Assembly: GCF_013407935.1 (NCBI RefSeq)
Contig: NZ_JACBZU010000001.1
Span: forward strand, 372,001-436,000
DNA: 64,000 bases
Direction of reading: 5' to 3'
From: Allomuricauda sp. ARW1Y1
GTDB taxonomy: Bacteria; Bacteroidota; Bacteroidia; Flavobacteriales; Flavobacteriaceae
Shown: one piece after another, positions 10,539 to 19,328 of the stretch
Numbering within the stretch: the stretch's first letter is position 1
How the letters are laid out: each line of letters begins with the position of its first letter
Notes under the pieces: model-generated
The model's database searches: none
Seen by the model: only the letters and a program-made list of their open reading frames with translations
What the model was told of the DNA's origin: nothing
Made by a program: the position numbers and the translations under genes

Positions 10539-11789
10539 TCATTGGAGTACGATCCGTTCCGCATCACCAAAACTATCGTAGTTGCTGGTAATGACCTGTT
10601 CTCCGGGTTGAAGGCCCTCCAAGACCTCATAATATCTTGAGTTTTGCTTGCCCAAACGTACATTCCGTTTAATGGCCTCGTCCCCGTTGGGATTGACAAC
10701 AAAGACCCACTGGCCCCCGGTACTCTGGAAGAAACCGCCTTTGGGCAACAATAAAGCGTCGTTGGATTCCCCCAGCTGCAGTCGAATGTTGTAACTCTGA
10801 CCTGCACGGATGGTCTCGGGCCTATCGTCCACAAAAACCAAATCCACACGGAACCTACCGTTCCTTACTTCGGGGTAGACTTTGCGCAATCGCAGTTTGT
10901 ATTCGTTGCCGTTGCGTTCCAAAACCGCCGAAAGGTCTCTTTTTACCCTATCGATATAATGCTCATCAATGTCAGCCTCGATCTTAAAATCAGTCAGTAC
11001 GTTGATCTGTCCAATACGTTGGCCTTGTGATATGTTTTGACCGATTTCCGCATCCAAAAAACCCAATTGACCATCTGCAGGGGCCCGTACATTTAAGTGG
11101 TCCAAGCGTTCGTACACCATGGATAGTGTTTTTTGCATTCTATCCAAGTCGGCATCCAATCCTTTGAGTGAGGTTTCCCGTAGCTCATCGTCCTGCTCGG
11201 TTTGCAGTTTCACAATTTCATATTGCTTTTTGGCAAGTTCATAGTTTTCCTTGGACAGTAGATAGGCTTCTTTGGAAATCAATTCGTCCTGGTACAGCTC
11301 TTCGTTCTGTTCGTAATTCCGCTTTAAACGCTGCAGATCGTACTCGGCAGTGGCCAAAGACCGTCTTCCCTCCACTTGTCGGGAATCGAAAGTAAGTTTA
11401 GTGGAACGCAAATCGTTCTGTTTAAGTGCCAAATTACTCTCGCTCGCTAAAATCTGCTCATAAAGGGCCATGTTCTCCAACTTCAGGATAATGTCCCCTT
11501 TTTTGACCATCGAGCCCTCCTCTATCAATTTTTCGGAAACCCTTCCGCCTTCGTAGGCATCCATATAAATGGTTGCAATCGGGGCCACGTTGCCATTAAT
11601 GGTGATATAGTCATCAAACTTTCCGTCGGTCACCGTGGAAATCGACAAACGTTCCTTTTCCGTTCTGAAAGTGGACACCGAGCTGGCAAATATGAATTTG
11701 TAGCCCACAAACAATAGCAATATCCCTAGTGCGATATATCCATAATGCTTGGGTTGTAGTCCTTTTTTCTTTTCTAATTGTATATCCAT
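10539..11789 (-). CDS. HlyD/MacA-type periplasmic adaptor protein
   Basis: Membrane-fusion (adaptor) subunit, 416 aa, linking the inner-membrane ABC permease to the outer-membrane channel. A short cytoplasmic N-terminus is followed by a TM anchor at about residues 18-36 (GYIALGILLLFVGYKF). A lipoyl-like half motif follows (EEGSMVKKGDIILKLEN, about 91-107). Next comes a long Q/E/K/L-rich coiled-coil hairpin (about 110-230), the second lipoyl half (LNVRAPADGQLG) and beta-barrel and membrane-proximal domains. It lies 8 bp downstream of the TolC gene, so the two are surely co-transcribed. The architecture matches MacA-type adaptors rather than RND adaptors, as expected from the ABC neighbours. 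Confidence 0.93.
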   Translation of the reverse strand: MDIQLEKKKGLQPKHYGYIALGILLLFVGYKFIFASSVSTFRTEKERLSISTVTDGKFDDYITINGNVAPIATIYMDAYEGGRVSEKLIEEGSMVKKGDIILKLENMALYEQILASESNLALKQNDLRSTKLTFDSRQVEGRRSLATAEYDLQRLKRNYEQNEELYQDELISKEAYLLSKENYELAKKQYEIVKLQTEQDDELRETSLKGLDADLDRMQKTLSMVYERLDHLNVRAPADGQLGFLDAEIGQNISQGQRIGQINVLTDFKIEADIDEHYIDRVKRDLSAVLERNGNEYKLRLRKVYPEVRNGRFRVDLVFVDDRPETIRAGQSYNIRLQLGESNDALLLPKGGFFQSTGGQWVFVVNPNGDEAIKRNVRLGKQNSRYYEVLEGLQPGEQVITSNYDSFGDAERIVLQ

Positions 11790-11797
11790 GGTCGTTG

Positions 11798-13141
11798 TTA
11801 GTTGATATTAAATATGGGCAGGCCCCTATAAAAATCCAGTGTGCTGTTATTTACCCGTAATCGAAGCTGGGCCTGTAAATTTTGATTTTGTGCGGTTGCA
11901 AACAAGTTTTTGGACTGTCTAAGTTCGATGGCATTGATCATCCCCTTTTCGTAGCGTTTTTGAGCAATGGCAAAGGCAAGGGCCTGAGACTCCATTCCCT
12001 TTTGCGTTTGTACCGTCTCCGCCATCAAAGCTTCGTGCTCTTGCACCAATTGTTGAATAATCTGATATAGCTCTTGCTCTGTGATTTTTGCATTGTTCTT
12101 TGCTCTTTCCAAAGCTATTTTCTGTTGCTTCACCCGGGAACGGCTGGCCCATCCACTAAATATCGGAACGTTCAAGGATGCTCCAATAAATTTGAAGGTA
12201 TTGTCGCGTATTTGGTCCCTAAAAGGAATGGTAGTGCCCAAAGAGTCCCTGATGGTTTCAAAGTATCCGGTGCCGATACCGCCCTGCAAGCTAATGGAAG
12301 GATAAAGACCGCCTCGCGCTGCCGATAGTTGTTTTGTTGCGGCTTTTACGCGAAATTCTTGTGCTTTTATCGACGGCATAAAATCTTTGGCGGCAACAAA
12401 TATGGAATCCGAAACCAAGGCTTCAGTCTTTTCAAAAGAACCTGCCGCGATAAGTTCAGGCTGTAACGTGATATCATTTTCGCCCTCAATGTTCATGGCT
12501 TGCAACAAGGTAAGCTTTGCCGCTTTCAACCTGTTTTCATTTTGGGTCAACGCTAAGCTGTCTGCATACAACAAGGATTCTGCCTCATATAAATCGGCCC
12601 CTGCCATCACCCCGAGTTCCACCTGCTTTTTGACCAAATCGTAATTGGTCTGGGATATTTGTACCTGCTCCTTCGCGATGTCGATAAGCCCTTGGATAAA
12701 TTGGATGTCGTAATAGGCAGACATGACCCTAAAAGCCAATAAATACTTCTGCTGAAGACTTTCTTCTCGGGTCGCCTTGTACAAAAACTTAGAAGCCTTG
12801 ATATTGTTTATTTTTTGGAACCCCTGAAAAAGGTCGAAGGACGATTGTAGGGAATAATTGTTGGAGAAGAATTCAGTATTCACAAAACTGTTGTTCTCTG
12901 GGTTGATCGATCGACCAAAATTTATGCTGTAATCGGCAAACCCATTGATTATGGGCAACAGATTGCGGACAGATTGGCGATAAGACTCCTTGTTTGAATC
13001 AGTATTCAGCTCAAAGTCATTGATTTGGAGATTGTTTTTTATGGCGTAGGCCACACACTCATCCAATGTCCAGACTTGCTGAGCCGACACCACCGTGGAT
13101 GCAAATAAAAGTAATGTTGTTATGTATATTTTTAAATTCAT
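11798..13141 (-). CDS. TolC-family outer-membrane efflux channel
   Basis: Outer-membrane factor of the tripartite exporter. I place the start at 13141 (447 aa) because it opens directly with a signal peptide, MNLKIYITTLLLFASTVVSA. An in-frame ATG ten codons earlier (13171) would put a charged tail before it. The mature part has the two repeated OEP halves typical of TolC, with long helices rich in Q, N and A and the opening VWTLDECVAYAIKNNLQ. It is the first gene of the minus-strand efflux operon. It is divergent from the NtrC-type regulator at 13344 across about 200 bp, which suggests control by that regulator. I could not find a convincing -24/-12 sigma-54 promoter in that gap. Confidence 0.92.
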   Translation of the reverse strand: MNLKIYITTLLLFASTVVSAQQVWTLDECVAYAIKNNLQINDFELNTDSNKESYRQSVRNLLPIINGFADYSINFGRSINPENNSFVNTEFFSNNYSLQSSFDLFQGFQKINNIKASKFLYKATREESLQQKYLLAFRVMSAYYDIQFIQGLIDIAKEQVQISQTNYDLVKKQVELGVMAGADLYEAESLLYADSLALTQNENRLKAAKLTLLQAMNIEGENDITLQPELIAAGSFEKTEALVSDSIFVAAKDFMPSIKAQEFRVKAATKQLSAARGGLYPSISLQGGIGTGYFETIRDSLGTTIPFRDQIRDNTFKFIGASLNVPIFSGWASRSRVKQQKIALERAKNNAKITEQELYQIIQQLVQEHEALMAETVQTQKGMESQALAFAIAQKRYEKGMINAIELRQSKNLFATAQNQNLQAQLRLRVNNSTLDFYRGLPIFNIN

Positions 13142-13343
13142 AGTGATTTCCTGTGCCAAACTACTTTCCATTCTTATGCCAAAATAATTTTTGGCTGATA
13201 ATCAGGTGTTTATGTGTAATTCCATATAAAATAATCCTTGCAGGTGTAAAAATTTTGTACAAAAAATGTCCAAATATTTTACAGTGGTGCGGAGCGTATC
13301 CCTGCAATTTGTAGTTTTAACCATCACCAAGAACAAAACACCC

Positions 13344-14708
13344 ATGGTCGATGCCCATATTTTAGTGGTCGATGATAACAAAAGCGTACTGAGTGCTTTG
13401 GAGATACTGCTCCAGTTTGAATACAAAAGTGTACAGACCATTTTTAACCCAAATCAGATTTCCTCTTTCCCAAATCTCGAGGATATCGACATTGTGTTGT
13501 TGGACATGAACTTTTCCGCCGGGGTGAATACGGGAAACGAGGGTTTATATTGGCTCAATGAAATCAAAAAGAGGTCTCCCCATACTTCCGTAATTATGAT
13601 GACCGCCTACGGAGCGGTGGACCTTGCCGTGAGGGCGCTCAAACAAGGAGCTTCCGATTTTGTGCTCAAACCTTGGAACAACGAGCGTTTGATGACCACG
13701 GTAAAATCTGCCTACGAACTGAGAAAATCCAAGCAGGAAATCCACAACCTGAAGAAAAAGGAGAACAATTTAAAGCAGGTCATCAACGAGGGGCGGAATT
13801 ACATCATTGGTAAATCCAAAGCATTGACCACCGTGCTCAACTTGGTGGCCAAGGTAGCCAAGACGGATGTAAATGTCTTGATTACAGGGGAAAACGGCAC
13901 GGGAAAGGAATTGATTGCCCGGGAACTGCACCGTTTATCTACCCGGAAGGACGAGGTTTTTATTGGGGTGGATATGGGGTCCATTGCCGAAAATCTGTTC
14001 GAGAGTGAACTTTTTGGGCACACCAAAGGCTCCTTCACCGATGCTAAAGAGGATCGGGCGGGCAAATTTGAGGCCGCCCACCAGGGTAGTCTTTTTTTGG
14101 ATGAAATTGGCAACCTTTCATTACAAATGCAGGCCAAGCTCTTATCGTCCATCCAAAATAAATCGGTAGTTCGGGTGGGGTCCAACAAGCCCGTCAATGT
14201 GGATATTCGTTTGATTTGTGCCACCAATTGCAATCTGGAGCAAATGGTTGCCGATGGACTGTTCCGGGAGGATTTGCTGTACCGCATCAACACCATCCAC
14301 ATAGAAGTGCCGCCTTTGCGAGAACGTGATGATGATATTTTGGTGCTTGCCGATTTTTTCCTGAAAAAGTTTGCCCATAAATACGATAAAAGCGGTTTGC
14401 GGATGAACCAATTGGCCCAAGAAAAGCTGATGGAGTACCCTTGGCCCGGAAACATCCGGGAATTGCAGCATACCATGGAACGTGCCGTAATCCTCTCAGA
14501 TGGTAGTGTGCTGAAACCCTCCGATTTTTTATTGCATGCCAAGCCCATGCAATCCATGGACAATGAACCCATGACCCTAAATGAAATGGAGCAACAGATG
14601 ATTCTAAGGGCATTGGAACAAAACGAGGGCAATTACAGTGCGGCGGCCGAACAATTGGGCATTTCTCGGCAAACACTCTACAACAAGTTGAAGAAAAAGA
14701 ACGACTGA
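13344..14708 (+). CDS. NtrC-family response regulator (receiver-AAA+-Fis HTH)
   Basis: DNA-binding response regulator, 454 aa from the ATG at 13344; that start puts the receiver strand (AHILVVDDNKS) right at the N-terminus. The receiver has acidic residues D10/D11 and the phospho-acceptor D54. The AAA+ module has Walker A GENGTGKE at 182-189 and Walker B FLDEIGN near 251-257. A Fis-type HTH closes the protein (AAAEQLGISRQTLYNKLKKK). The sigma-54 contact loop reads GSFTDA (229-234) instead of GAFTGA. Its stop overlaps the start of the kinase gene (TGATG), so the two are translationally coupled. It is divergent from the efflux operon and probably regulates it (inference). Confidence 0.93.
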   Translation: MVDAHILVVDDNKSVLSALEILLQFEYKSVQTIFNPNQISSFPNLEDIDIVLLDMNFSAGVNTGNEGLYWLNEIKKRSPHTSVIMMTAYGAVDLAVRALKQGASDFVLKPWNNERLMTTVKSAYELRKSKQEIHNLKKKENNLKQVINEGRNYIIGKSKALTTVLNLVAKVAKTDVNVLITGENGTGKELIARELHRLSTRKDEVFIGVDMGSIAENLFESELFGHTKGSFTDAKEDRAGKFEAAHQGSLFLDEIGNLSLQMQAKLLSSIQNKSVVRVGSNKPVNVDIRLICATNCNLEQMVADGLFREDLLYRINTIHIEVPPLRERDDDILVLADFFLKKFAHKYDKSGLRMNQLAQEKLMEYPWPGNIRELQHTMERAVILSDGSVLKPSDFLLHAKPMQSMDNEPMTLNEMEQQMILRALEQNEGNYSAAAEQLGISRQTLYNKLKKKND

Positions 14709-16060
14709 TGGCGAGCAGAAATTTTTACATCCAGCTCATTGTCCGCGTAGTGTTTCTTACACTTACGGCCATTGCCATGGCCTTTTCATTGGCCTACCTT
14801 TGGTACTTTACCATGGGGGTTTGTGCGCTTGCCTTGGTAATACAGGTGTTTTCCCTAATCACCTTTATCAATAGGACCAATAGGAAAATTGCCTACTTTT
14901 TTGATGCCATCAAGAACGAAGATTTTACATTGCGCTTTCCTGAGAGCGTTACCATAGAGTCCTTTAAGGAACTCAACCGTAGCCTGAATCGGGTGAACGG
15001 CTTGATCCATGAGGTCCATTTGCAGTTGCAGATACGGGAACAATACTATCAGGAAATTTTGAAGCAGGCCAGTATCGGGATTATGACCTTCAACGCAAAA
15101 GGACACATCCTCTTTGCCAACCCCACCTTGGAGCAGTTATTGGACTACACGCCCCTCAACCACATCAAACAGCTAAAACAAGTAGATGAAAAACTCTACG
15201 AAATCTTCAAGGATTTTAAACCCTTTCAGCGAAAGCTGTTTCAACTGTCCAACGAAAGGGAACAGACCCAATTGGCCTTGAAGTCTTCGCCCTTAAAACT
15301 CGACGGGCAAGAACTTTTATTGGTGGTAGCCCAAGACATTCACAAGGAACTGGACGAAAAAGAGACGGAGTCGTGGGTGCGTCTTATCCGGGTGCTCACG
15401 CATGAAATTATGAACACTATTACCCCGATTACCTCAATATCCGACTCCATCATCAAATATTATCGCAAGGGAAGCAAGATCACGCCCTTGGAGGAATTGG
15501 AAGAGAGCCAGATAAAAAATACGCTCAAAGGCTTGGAGGTGATCAAGGAACAAGGTGGCGATTTGATGGATTTTGTGCAATCCTATAGAAGTCTGCTGCA
15601 TGTACCGGACCCCAACAAAATCCTTGTAAAAGGAAAGTCCCTTCTGGATAAGATAGATGTGCTTATGTCCGCTCGGCTCACCGATGGCAACACTGCATTT
15701 AAAACGCTATGTAATCCAGAAAACCTTGAATTTTATATTGATGAAAAACAGATTTCCCAAGTATTGATCAATTTGGCGAAAAATGCATTGCAATCTGTGG
15801 AAAACACCGAAAACGGAAAGGTGCTGATAGTGGCCGGAACCGATGAAAACGGCTCTAAATTTATTGATGTGATAGACAATGGCCCTGGCATCCCGCCCGA
15901 GGTAATGGACGAAATTTTTGTGCCCTTCTTCACCACCAAAAGTGAGGGAACGGGCATCGGATTAAGTCTATCCAAAAGGGTTATGCAGCTCCACGGCGGA
16001 AACATTCAAGTACGTTCAACTCCTGCTAAAGAAACCGTTTTCCGACTTACCTTTGCTTAA
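14708..16060 (+). CDS. Sensor histidine kinase with HAMP-like and PAS regions
   Basis: Membrane histidine kinase (450 aa), partner of the regulator just upstream. Two TM helices (about 10-30 and 34-54) are separated by almost no periplasmic loop, so it senses in or near the membrane or in the cytoplasm. A HAMP-like linker (55-108) and a PAS-like domain (about 113-210) follow. The phospho-acceptor is H232 in the motif THEIMNTITPI. The ATPase part shows the N box (NLAKNALQSV), G1 (DNGPGIPPEV) and G2 (GTGIGLSLSKRV). This NtrY-like layout is common for Bacteroidota kinases paired with NtrC-type regulators. The gene begins at the ATG overlapping the regulator stop. Confidence 0.93.
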   Translation: MASRNFYIQLIVRVVFLTLTAIAMAFSLAYLWYFTMGVCALALVIQVFSLITFINRTNRKIAYFFDAIKNEDFTLRFPESVTIESFKELNRSLNRVNGLIHEVHLQLQIREQYYQEILKQASIGIMTFNAKGHILFANPTLEQLLDYTPLNHIKQLKQVDEKLYEIFKDFKPFQRKLFQLSNEREQTQLALKSSPLKLDGQELLLVVAQDIHKELDEKETESWVRLIRVLTHEIMNTITPITSISDSIIKYYRKGSKITPLEELEESQIKNTLKGLEVIKEQGGDLMDFVQSYRSLLHVPDPNKILVKGKSLLDKIDVLMSARLTDGNTAFKTLCNPENLEFYIDEKQISQVLINLAKNALQSVENTENGKVLIVAGTDENGSKFIDVIDNGPGIPPEVMDEIFVPFFTTKSEGTGIGLSLSKRVMQLHGGNIQVRSTPAKETVFRLTFA

Positions 16061-16070
16061 TAGCAACGTG

Positions 16071-16514
16071 ATGAAAAAAGACCTTTTGCAATTTTGTTGG
16101 AAACAGGTGGACGATAGGGCCGCCCGTCTCAAGAAACAGAGCGATGAGCTCCATGAATCCTTGGATTCCGAAACCAAGAACACGGCCGGAGACAAGCACG
16201 AAACGGGCCGGGCCATGGTGCAATTGGAACAGGAAAAATTGGGCCAACAACTACAGGAAGTGGACGCCATACGCGCGGTACTCCGCAAAATTGATATCGA
16301 CAAACATACAGACTACATTCGTTTGGGGTCTTTGGTAAGGACCAGTATGGCCAACTATTTTGTTGCCATCTCGGCAGGGCTTTTTACTTCTGGGGAGGAA
16401 AAGGTGTATTGCATTTCGGCCAATGCACCGATTGCGCAAGCTTTATGGGGCAAAAAAAAGGGTGACTCCTTTGTTTTTAATGGAGCGGAACATTCCATTT
16501 TGGAAGTAATCTGA
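16071..16514 (+). CDS. Small protein with GreA/GreB-like C-terminal domain
   Basis: A 147-residue protein starting at the ATG at 16071, ten bases after the kinase stop. The N-terminal half is a charged helical hairpin with the conserved stretch AGDKHETGRAMVQLEQEK. The C-terminal half (VYCISANAPIAQALWGKKKGDSF) resembles the FKBP-like C-terminal domain of GreA/GreB transcript-cleavage factors. Homologues in flavobacteria are often labelled 3-oxoacyl-ACP synthase, which the sequence does not support. It follows the two-component pair and may belong to the same transcript. Its role is unknown; binding in the RNA polymerase secondary channel would be the family-based guess. Confidence 0.8.
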   Translation: MKKDLLQFCWKQVDDRAARLKKQSDELHESLDSETKNTAGDKHETGRAMVQLEQEKLGQQLQEVDAIRAVLRKIDIDKHTDYIRLGSLVRTSMANYFVAISAGLFTSGEEKVYCISANAPIAQALWGKKKGDSFVFNGAEHSILEVI

Positions 16515-16521
16515 CGATTTG

Positions 16522-17139
16522 CTAATCGTCTTCCACCCTTTGCATTTCCGGTTTTTCCTTCTTAAAGACGATAACCAGAAATAGGATTCCGATAATGATT
16601 AAAAATACGATTTCGATTGTTGAAAGCAGCTGGTTCATGCCCAGTGACCTTTTGGATTGTTCGGTGAGCAGTTTGCCCTCATCGAGCTGTACTTCGGAGA
16701 GTGCATCCAAGTTTTCGCCGATGCGGTTCAATACGGCAATCATTTCCTTTTTGGGCTCGTCATACTCAGCATGATTGGCTTCCAGACCTTGCAGGGTCGT
16801 ATAGTTCTTTTTTAAACTTTCCAAATACCTGGATTCTTCCCGCGTTAACTCTGTATTCCCAAAATCGACCAAAATACTTTCGATGGTAGGTGTTTCGGGG
16901 ATTTCTTGGTTCCCCAACTTGCCATTTGCCAAAAAGAGCTCCTTTTTGTGGAACAGATTGCTCAAACGGTAAATGTATTCCTGCACCACCAATCGGTCTT
17001 CAAAAACAGAATCCACCCCATGTTCTACGGCAGAAAAATTCCGGTTGTTCAAACGATTGGAGGCCAAAACCAGCAAAAATGCTACTGCAAGTACAAAGCC
17101 GGCATGGATACGTTGTCTAATGGTTTTAATATTTGGCAT
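16522..17139 (-). CDS. Two-TM protein with four-helix-bundle sensory-like periplasmic domain
   Basis: A 205-residue membrane protein. TM1 (about 12-28, AGFVLAVAFLLVLASNRL) and TM2 (about 174-192, IEIVFLIIIGILFLVIVF) enclose about 145 residues that are helical, charged and rich in E, L and N. This is the plan of the 4HB_MCP-type sensing module of chemoreceptors and kinases. However, no HAMP, methyl-accepting or kinase domain follows; the protein ends a few residues after TM2. It could be a stand-alone sensor or regulator feeding one of the two flanking two-component systems. Function not recognised beyond the fold-level resemblance. Confidence 0.72.
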   Translation of the reverse strand: MPNIKTIRQRIHAGFVLAVAFLLVLASNRLNNRNFSAVEHGVDSVFEDRLVVQEYIYRLSNLFHKKELFLANGKLGNQEIPETPTIESILVDFGNTELTREESRYLESLKKNYTTLQGLEANHAEYDEPKKEMIAVLNRIGENLDALSEVQLDEGKLLTEQSKRSLGMNQLLSTIEIVFLIIIGILFLVIVFKKEKPEMQRVEDD

Positions 17140-17381
17140 GATGTTAGGGTTTTATGGCCATATGCTCAGTTTGATGCATCCGCCCAGCTGTAAGCTAACC
17201 ATTCATTCATTAAGGAGCAAACCTCAATGCTTTTGACTGGGCGGAATTCATCATCAAATCAACTATAAAAAACTTAATTCTTCTTGTTCAATGGCTTGGG
17301 CCACATTAACCTTTGTGCGCCTAAGACCCTTAAAATGAGTGTTCATCCGGTAGGGTTCCCATTCATTTTTATACTATCATT

Positions 17382-17774
17382 TCATAAATCTATACCAGAG
17401 GTCAACTGGTGTGATGGTGTCACCTTCACAATCCTAAAGGATTTTATATCGGATGGATTCCCCATTTTCACTTGATCGTCCACGGCCAGCCCTACCAGAT
17501 TCGCCCCTAAAGCACTCACTACGGAAACAGTGCCTTCCTTGGTGTTCCCCTTTGTCGACGCAAGCAATTGGAAGGTTTGTCGAGATCCATTGATAAACTC
17601 CACGGTCACTTTGGAATTTAGTCGTACCACATCATCCGGAATATCCACTGCATCTTCCACCAAAGCCTTTTCAATTCGCTCCGCCAACTGCTCCAAGGCA
17701 TCTTGATGCGCATAGTCATCGTAATACTTGTGAAAATTCAGTATTCGTTTTAGCGTTACGTAATCTTTTTTCTC
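17382..17774 (-). CDS. Rnk/GreA-GreB-family protein
   Basis: A protein of about 130-140 residues. An ATG at 17774 opens MEKKDYVTLKRIL and another at 17807 adds eleven residues; the inner one looks better. The middle motif IPDDVVRLNSKVTVEF and the following beta-rich domain (SVVSALGANLVGLAVDD) match the Rnk (regulator of nucleoside diphosphate kinase) / GreA-GreB C-terminal family. Such proteins bind RNA polymerase or modulate GTP pools in other bacteria. It stands alone between two divergent or parallel minus-strand units, about 240 bp upstream of the four-helix sensor gene. No promoter was identified. Confidence 0.8.
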   Translation of the reverse strand, partial: EKKDYVTLKRILNFHKYYDDYAHQDALEQLAERIEKALVEDAVDIPDDVVRLNSKVTVEFINGSRQTFQLLASTKGNTKEGTVSVVSALGANLVGLAVDDQVKMGNPSDIKSFRIVKVTPSHQLTSGIDL

Positions 17775-18000
17775 CATGATAAGGCTTCCGTATTTCATTT
17801 CCAGCAATTAACGGAAGGGACGTTGGCACAAGGTCCCATCATTTTGTAGAAGTAAGGCAAATGCTGTGCCATGTAAGGTCCTTGGTTTGAAAACAACCGA
17901 GCAACTATCTGATTTTCAAGCATTTTGTATGGTCTTGAATAAAAAACTGTGCCCGTGGTGCTGGGTAAAATTGTACCGGTCGGGCATATTTGTATCGGTG

Positions 18001-19323
18001 CTATTTGAGCTTTTCCCGTAGAGTTTTCCGGTTGATACCCAAAATTTCAGCTGCCTTGGTCTTATTGCCTTGGGTGAAGAGCAGTACCTCTTCAATATAT
18101 TCCCTTTCCTTTTCGTGCAGTGTCTTGAATCCCTTTTTAGGGAAATCGATTTTGTATTTGAGCACATCGGGCAGATGCTGCAATGTGATTTCGCCATCGC
18201 ACATGATCACGGCCCGCTGCACTACATTTTCCAGTTCCCGGATATTGCCCGGCCACGAATAGCGTTTCAAGACCTCTAAGGCCTCATCCGAAATCCGAAC
18301 AATTCGGTCTTTGTACTCTACTCCATATTTTTGGAGAAATTGCTCCACCAACAGCGGAATATCCGAGGGGCGCTCGCGCAGGGGCGGCACCTCAACGGTT
18401 ACCACCGACAACCGATAAAAAAGATCTTCCCGAAAGGTTTTCTTGCGGATGAGTTCCTCCAAGTCGCTATTAGTGGCGGCGATTACCCGAACCTCCAATT
18501 TTTCCGCCTTTTGGGACCCCACTTTGGTCACCTCTTTTTCTTGTAGTACCCGCAGCAATCGGTTTTGCGCCCCCAAAGGGGCGTTTCCAATTTCATCCAA
18601 AAAAATAGTTCCGTTCTGTGCCGCTTGGAAAAAGCCGTCCCTGTTTTCGTTGGCTCCCGTAAAGGCGCCTTTGGTGTAGCCAAAAAGCTCGGCTTCGAGC
18701 AGGTTTTCTGGAATGGCGCCACAATTCACGGCAATAAAGGGCGCTCGCGCAAATTTGCCCGAATAGTGAATGGCCCGAGCCACTAGTTCCTTTCCTGTTC
18801 CGCTCTCGCCGCTCACCAATACCGTTGCCCTGTTGTCCTTGACCCGATCAATGATTTGGGTTACTTTTTGGAAGCTTGGCGAAGCACCGATCATGTCGCC
18901 GTAGCCTTTGAAAGTGGCAGGTTGGGGCCGTGAGGTAACCAGTTTACGGTTTTGTTTATTGGCAAACGCCCTTTTTACGGCGGTTTCCAACTCCACCTTG
19001 GTAAAGGGCTTGGTCAAATAATCTGCTGCCCCATGTTTTATGACTTTGGATGCATCTTCCGCGGATGGAAAGCCCGTCACCACCAATTTGGGCATATCGG
19101 GATAATGCTCGCTCACATATTTGACCAATTCCAGCCCATCAATTTCTGGCATATTGATATCGGTTACCAACAAATCAATTTCGGTATCCTTTAGGATATA
19201 GAGCGCCTCCTTTACCGAAACGGCCTTGAAGGTATGATAGTCCAACGATTTTAAATGACGCTGCAACAATTCGAGGATGTCGATATCGTCATCGACCAGC
19301 AATATGTTTTCCTTTTTTAGCAA
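18001..19323 (-). CDS. NtrC/AtoC-family sigma-54 response regulator
   Basis: Response regulator of 440 aa, second of a kinase-regulator pair. The receiver has the DDD cluster at 11-13 and phospho-acceptor D55 in LLVTDINMPE. The AAA+ domain has Walker A GESGTGKE at 172-179, a canonical GAFTGA loop at 219-224, and Walker B in IFLDEIGNA. The C-terminal Fis-type HTH reads KAAEILGINRKTLREKLK. All hallmarks of a sigma-54 activator are intact, unlike the GSFTDA variant in the regulator at 13344. It begins 5 bp after the kinase stop. Its targets are not evident; no clear sigma-54 promoter was found nearby. Confidence 0.94.
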   Translation of the reverse strand: MLKKENILLVDDDIDILELLQRHLKSLDYHTFKAVSVKEALYILKDTEIDLLVTDINMPEIDGLELVKYVSEHYPDMPKLVVTGFPSAEDASKVIKHGAADYLTKPFTKVELETAVKRAFANKQNRKLVTSRPQPATFKGYGDMIGASPSFQKVTQIIDRVKDNRATVLVSGESGTGKELVARAIHYSGKFARAPFIAVNCGAIPENLLEAELFGYTKGAFTGANENRDGFFQAAQNGTIFLDEIGNAPLGAQNRLLRVLQEKEVTKVGSQKAEKLEVRVIAATNSDLEELIRKKTFREDLFYRLSVVTVEVPPLRERPSDIPLLVEQFLQKYGVEYKDRIVRISDEALEVLKRYSWPGNIRELENVVQRAVIMCDGEITLQHLPDVLKYKIDFPKKGFKTLHEKEREYIEEVLLFTQGNKTKAAEILGINRKTLREKLK

Positions 19324-19328
19324 AGTGG

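Noticed and set aside
13142..13343. Possible sigma-54 -24/-12 promoter between tolC and the NtrC-type regulator
   Set aside because: TGGCAC- and GC-like pieces occur, but not with the required 10-base spacing on either strand.
17820..17850. TTGGCAC resembling a -24 element upstream of the Rnk-like gene
   Set aside because: It points to the plus strand where no gene follows, and no -12 GC is at the right distance.
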